Positions 5,196-6,783 of a stretch of DNA of 6,783 nt are shown here, piece by piece. The stretch's first letter is position 1. Each line of letters begins with the position of its first letter. The notes below the pieces were generated by a model. It was not told where the DNA came from. It worked only from the letters and a program-made list of their open reading frames with translations, and ran no database searches. The stretch comes from Deltaproteobacteria bacterium (lineage in GTDB: Bacteria > JAMCPX01), in the NCBI GenBank assembly GCA_023489065.1, contig JAMDCL010000163.1, positions 1 through 6,783 of the forward strand. Reading direction: 5' to 3'. The translations under genes were made by a program, and so were the position numbers.

Positions 5196-6506
5196 TTATT
5201 TGCTTGCTGCTGCGACCGCGTCTTTGAGCATCTGAACAGTCACGGACTTCGGTCTTTCGAGCGGAGCGCCGACTGCCCTGTCCCATACAATCTGGGCCGA
5301 TATACCCATTGCTCTGGAAACACCGAAAAGCACGGTGTAGAAGTCTTCTTCCGTTACTCCGTAATGACACTGCAGTGCCCCTGAATGTGCATCGACGTTT
5401 GGCCATGGGTTCTTTGCCTTACCTGCCTTCAACAATACGTTTGGAACTACTTCGAACACATTGCTCACGGTCTTAAATATAGGATCTTCAGGCAGGTATT
5501 TCAGTGCAAACTCACGCTGGGCCGTGTATCTCGGATCTGTTTTTCTTAACACTGCATGGCCGTATCCGGGAATGACCTTGCCGCTGTTCAATGTGTCATT
5601 TGCAAATTTCTCTATCTGCTCTTTTGTAGGTACTCCATTGTAAAGCTTCATAAGGTCCACGATCCATTTCAGACATTCCTGGTTTGCAAGTCCGTGGAGC
5701 GGGCCTGCAAGTCCGTCCATTGCTCCCGATATCGAGTAATAGGCGTCTGAAAGCGCTGTTGCAATCAAGTGTCCCGTATGAGCACTGACATTGCCGCTCT
5801 CGTGATCGCTGTGCAGAATCAGATACAGCCTCATGAGGTTTTTGTACTCCGGATTGTCCACACCCATCATGTGGGCAAAATTCGCACCCCAGTCGAGGGC
5901 CGGGTCGGCCTTTATAAAGGTATCGCCTTTATAGATGTGCCGGTAAATGTAGGCGGCTATCGTAGGCAATTTGGCGAGTAAATTCATGGAGTCTTCAAGC
6001 ATAGGCTCCCAGTATTCTGTTTTTTTCATACCCTTACTGTATCTTTTTGCAAAAAGAGATTCTCTCTGCATGACGAGTATTGCGGTTGAAAACTGGGTCA
6101 TGGGATGAGTGTCAGCTGGCATTGCTCTGATAACGTCGAAAACATACTGCGGAACCGCCGACCGTGCTTTGAATTCGTTCTCTATGTCCATAACATCGTC
6201 TTTTGCCGGTATCTCTCCGGTCAGCAGCAGGTACCATAGGCCCGTGGGATATGCTTCGCTGCTGGCATCCGGCTTCGGCAGTTTTTCTCGCACCTCGGGT
6301 ATGGTATAATTGCGAAAACGGATACCTTCCTGCGGATCGAGATACGATGTTTCGCAGACCATTGATTTGATGTCCCTCATTCCTCCGGTAACCTGATCTA
6401 TGATAACCTCATCAAATTTTACCTTTCCGTGCTCTTTTGTCAGCTTGGTAACATCTTCTCTCCATGATGGGATAAGCTTTGATAATTTGTCCTTGAGTTT
6501 GCCCAT
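5196..6506 (-). CDS. gltA: Citrate synthase, eukaryotic/mitochondrial-type
   Basis: Condenses acetyl-CoA and oxaloacetate to citrate, the entry step of the TCA cycle. The 436-residue sequence follows pig mitochondrial citrate synthase closely, not the hexameric E. coli type. Catalytic residues sit at a constant offset of -3 from the mature pig numbering: H271 in GPLHGLANQE, H317 in GYGHAVLRKTDPR and D372 in NVDAHSG. The oxaloacetate/citrate ligands are H235 (HSDHESGN), R326, R398 (FGVSRAMG) and R418 (PLERPKS). There is no mitochondrial-style presequence; it is cytosolic. The ATG at 6506 follows AGGAG by 7 bases. It is a single-gene unit with its own promoter and downstream terminators, divergent from the HMG-CoA-synthase-like gene. 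Bacteria with this type include Geobacter, where it serves acetate oxidation; that role here is inference. Confidence 0.97.
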   Translation of the reverse strand: MGKLKDKLSKLIPSWREDVTKLTKEHGKVKFDEVIIDQVTGGMRDIKSMVCETSYLDPQEGIRFRNYTIPEVREKLPKPDASSEAYPTGLWYLLLTGEIPAKDDVMDIENEFKARSAVPQYVFDVIRAMPADTHPMTQFSTAILVMQRESLFAKRYSKGMKKTEYWEPMLEDSMNLLAKLPTIAAYIYRHIYKGDTFIKADPALDWGANFAHMMGVDNPEYKNLMRLYLILHSDHESGNVSAHTGHLIATALSDAYYSISGAMDGLAGPLHGLANQECLKWIVDLMKLYNGVPTKEQIEKFANDTLNSGKVIPGYGHAVLRKTDPRYTAQREFALKYLPEDPIFKTVSNVFEVVPNVLLKAGKAKNPWPNVDAHSGALQCHYGVTEEDFYTVLFGVSRAMGISAQIVWDRAVGAPLERPKSVTVQMLKDAVAAASK

Positions 6507-6528
6507 ATGTTTTCTCCTTTCAGTTTTT

Positions 6529-6542
6529 TATTGTATACAATA
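6529..6542. promoter_or_regulatory. 14-base perfect palindrome overlapping the gltA -10: candidate operator
   Basis: TATTGTATACAATA is its own reverse complement and covers most of the predicted gltA -10 (6539-6544) and the likely transcript start. A bound repressor here would block polymerase. The TTGTATACAA core resembles operators of GntR/FadR-type regulators of central carbon metabolism, as far as I recall. No regulator gene is in the window. Confidence 0.5.
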
Positions 6543-6566
6543 TACATCCGTAAAATTCAGTGTCAA
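6539..6566 (-). promoter_or_regulatory. Predicted gltA promoter
   Basis: On the minus strand there is a consensus -35 TTGACA (6566-6561), a 16-base spacer and a -10 TATATT (6544-6539, 5 of 6 matches). This gives an untranslated leader of roughly 25 bases before the ATG at 6506. The -35 lies in the left arm of the 11-base inverted repeat, and the -10 overlaps the 14-base palindrome. Confidence 0.7.
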
Positions 6567-6613
6567 CTAATACCATACTTAAGGTACGCTTTGTGCCGCT
6601 AAATTAGTTGACA
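6561..6613. repeat. 11-base perfect inverted repeat carrying both divergent -35 boxes
   Basis: TGTCAACTAAT (6561-6571) and ATTAGTTGACA (6603-6613) are exact inverse complements separated by 31 bases. Each arm contributes TTGACA as the -35 of one of the two divergent promoters, and the identity extends 5 bases beyond the hexamer. Between them is a smaller inverted pair TACC (6571-6574)/GGTA (6583-6586). The extra identity beyond the hexamers suggests a shared protein-binding site. Confidence 0.6.
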
Positions 6614-6636
6614 TTCTAATCAAGGAAAGCTTTAAT
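6608..6636 (+). promoter_or_regulatory. Predicted promoter of the HMG-CoA-synthase-like gene
   Basis: TTGACA (6608-6613, full consensus), a 17-base spacer and TTTAAT (6631-6636, 5 of 6) give a near-ideal sigma-70 promoter. The transcript would start near 6643, about 45 bases before the ATG at 6688. It is divergent from the gltA promoter, with the two -35 boxes in an inverted repeat. Confidence 0.75.
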
Positions 6637-6687
6637 GCATTCGATACACAAAAAAATAAGCTCTATTCCAGGATAAGGAGGCAAACA

Positions 6688-6783
6688 ATGGTTGGTATAG
6701 TTTCATACGGCGGTTACATACCAAGGCGAAGGTTGAACAGGATGTCGGTCATTCAGGAAATGGGATGGTACATACCTGCGTTG
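6688..6783 (+). CDS. HMG-CoA synthase-like (thiolase-fold) protein, N-terminal 32 residues, cut by window edge
   Basis: The ATG at 6688 follows a strong Shine-Dalgarno AAGGAGG with 6 bases spacing, and a near-consensus promoter lies upstream, so this is a real gene start. The 32 visible residues include VGIVSYGGYIPRRRLNR and then MGWYIPAL. They match the recalled N-terminal pattern of bacterial and archaeal 'hydroxymethylglutaryl-CoA synthase family' proteins, in which a GIVSYGxYIPxxRL strand opens the thiolase fold. Members condense acetyl-CoA with a ketoacyl-CoA or act in related acyl-CoA chemistry, often beside a thiolase and a DUF35/OB-fold protein. The catalytic Cys-His-Glu lies outside the window, so activity cannot be judged. 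The divergent arrangement with citrate synthase places two acetyl-CoA-consuming enzymes on one control region. Confidence 0.65.
   Translation, partial: MVGIVSYGGYIPRRRLNRMSVIQEMGWYIPAL

Noticed and set aside
1..6783. CRISPR array, tRNA, rRNA, integrase, transposase or phage genes
   Set aside because: No regularly spaced repeats, no cloverleaf or rRNA sequence, and no recombinase-like reading frame was found on either strand.

Overview
The window comes from a bacterial chromosome of moderate GC. The citrate synthase is of the eukaryotic/mitochondrial type known from Geobacter and relatives. It sits beside a divergent HMG-CoA-synthase-like gene, and a FeoB lies nearby. Together these suggest an anaerobic Desulfobacterota ('deltaproteobacterial') lineage or a neighbour of it. 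This placement is inference; no rRNA or other phylogenetic marker is present.

Layout. Positions 1-4790 carry four genes on the minus strand. In transcription order they are feoB (4790 to 2739), two consecutive ArsA/Get3-type ATPases (2605 to 1655, then 1658 to 540) and the N-terminal third of murJ (543 to beyond position 1). The ATPase-ATPase and ATPase-murJ junctions are 4-base GTGA and ATGA overlaps, so these three genes are translationally coupled. A 133-base gap separates feoB from the first ATPase. Upstream of feoB is an AT-rich promoter with a good Fur-box-like operator, which implies iron-repressed expression.

Positions 4856-5195 are intergenic. They hold a strong bidirectional terminator hairpin, a possible short plus-strand transcript running from the feoB promoter region into that terminator, and a 104-base inverted-repeat-bounded palindromic element that abuts the gltA stop codon. 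Citrate synthase (gltA) follows on the minus strand at 5196-6506. Positions 6507-6687 are a compact divergent promoter region: both -35 boxes lie inside an 11-base perfect inverted repeat, and a 14-base perfect palindrome overlaps the gltA -10. The plus-strand gene beginning at 6688 is cut by the window edge; its first 32 residues look like an HMG-CoA synthase/thiolase-fold family protein.

The most interesting system is the coupled ATPase pair. The first ATPase keeps the intermolecular 'signature' lysine of the deviant Walker A but has Phe where the switch I Asp should be. The second keeps the switch I Asp but has Thr in place of the signature lysine. A heterodimer would therefore assemble exactly one complete composite ATP site. 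The same division of motifs is recalled for the mycobacterial Get3-like pair Rv3679/Rv3680 (BagA/BagB). Here the pair is coupled to the lipid II flippase gene murJ, a genomic link to cell-envelope synthesis worth following.
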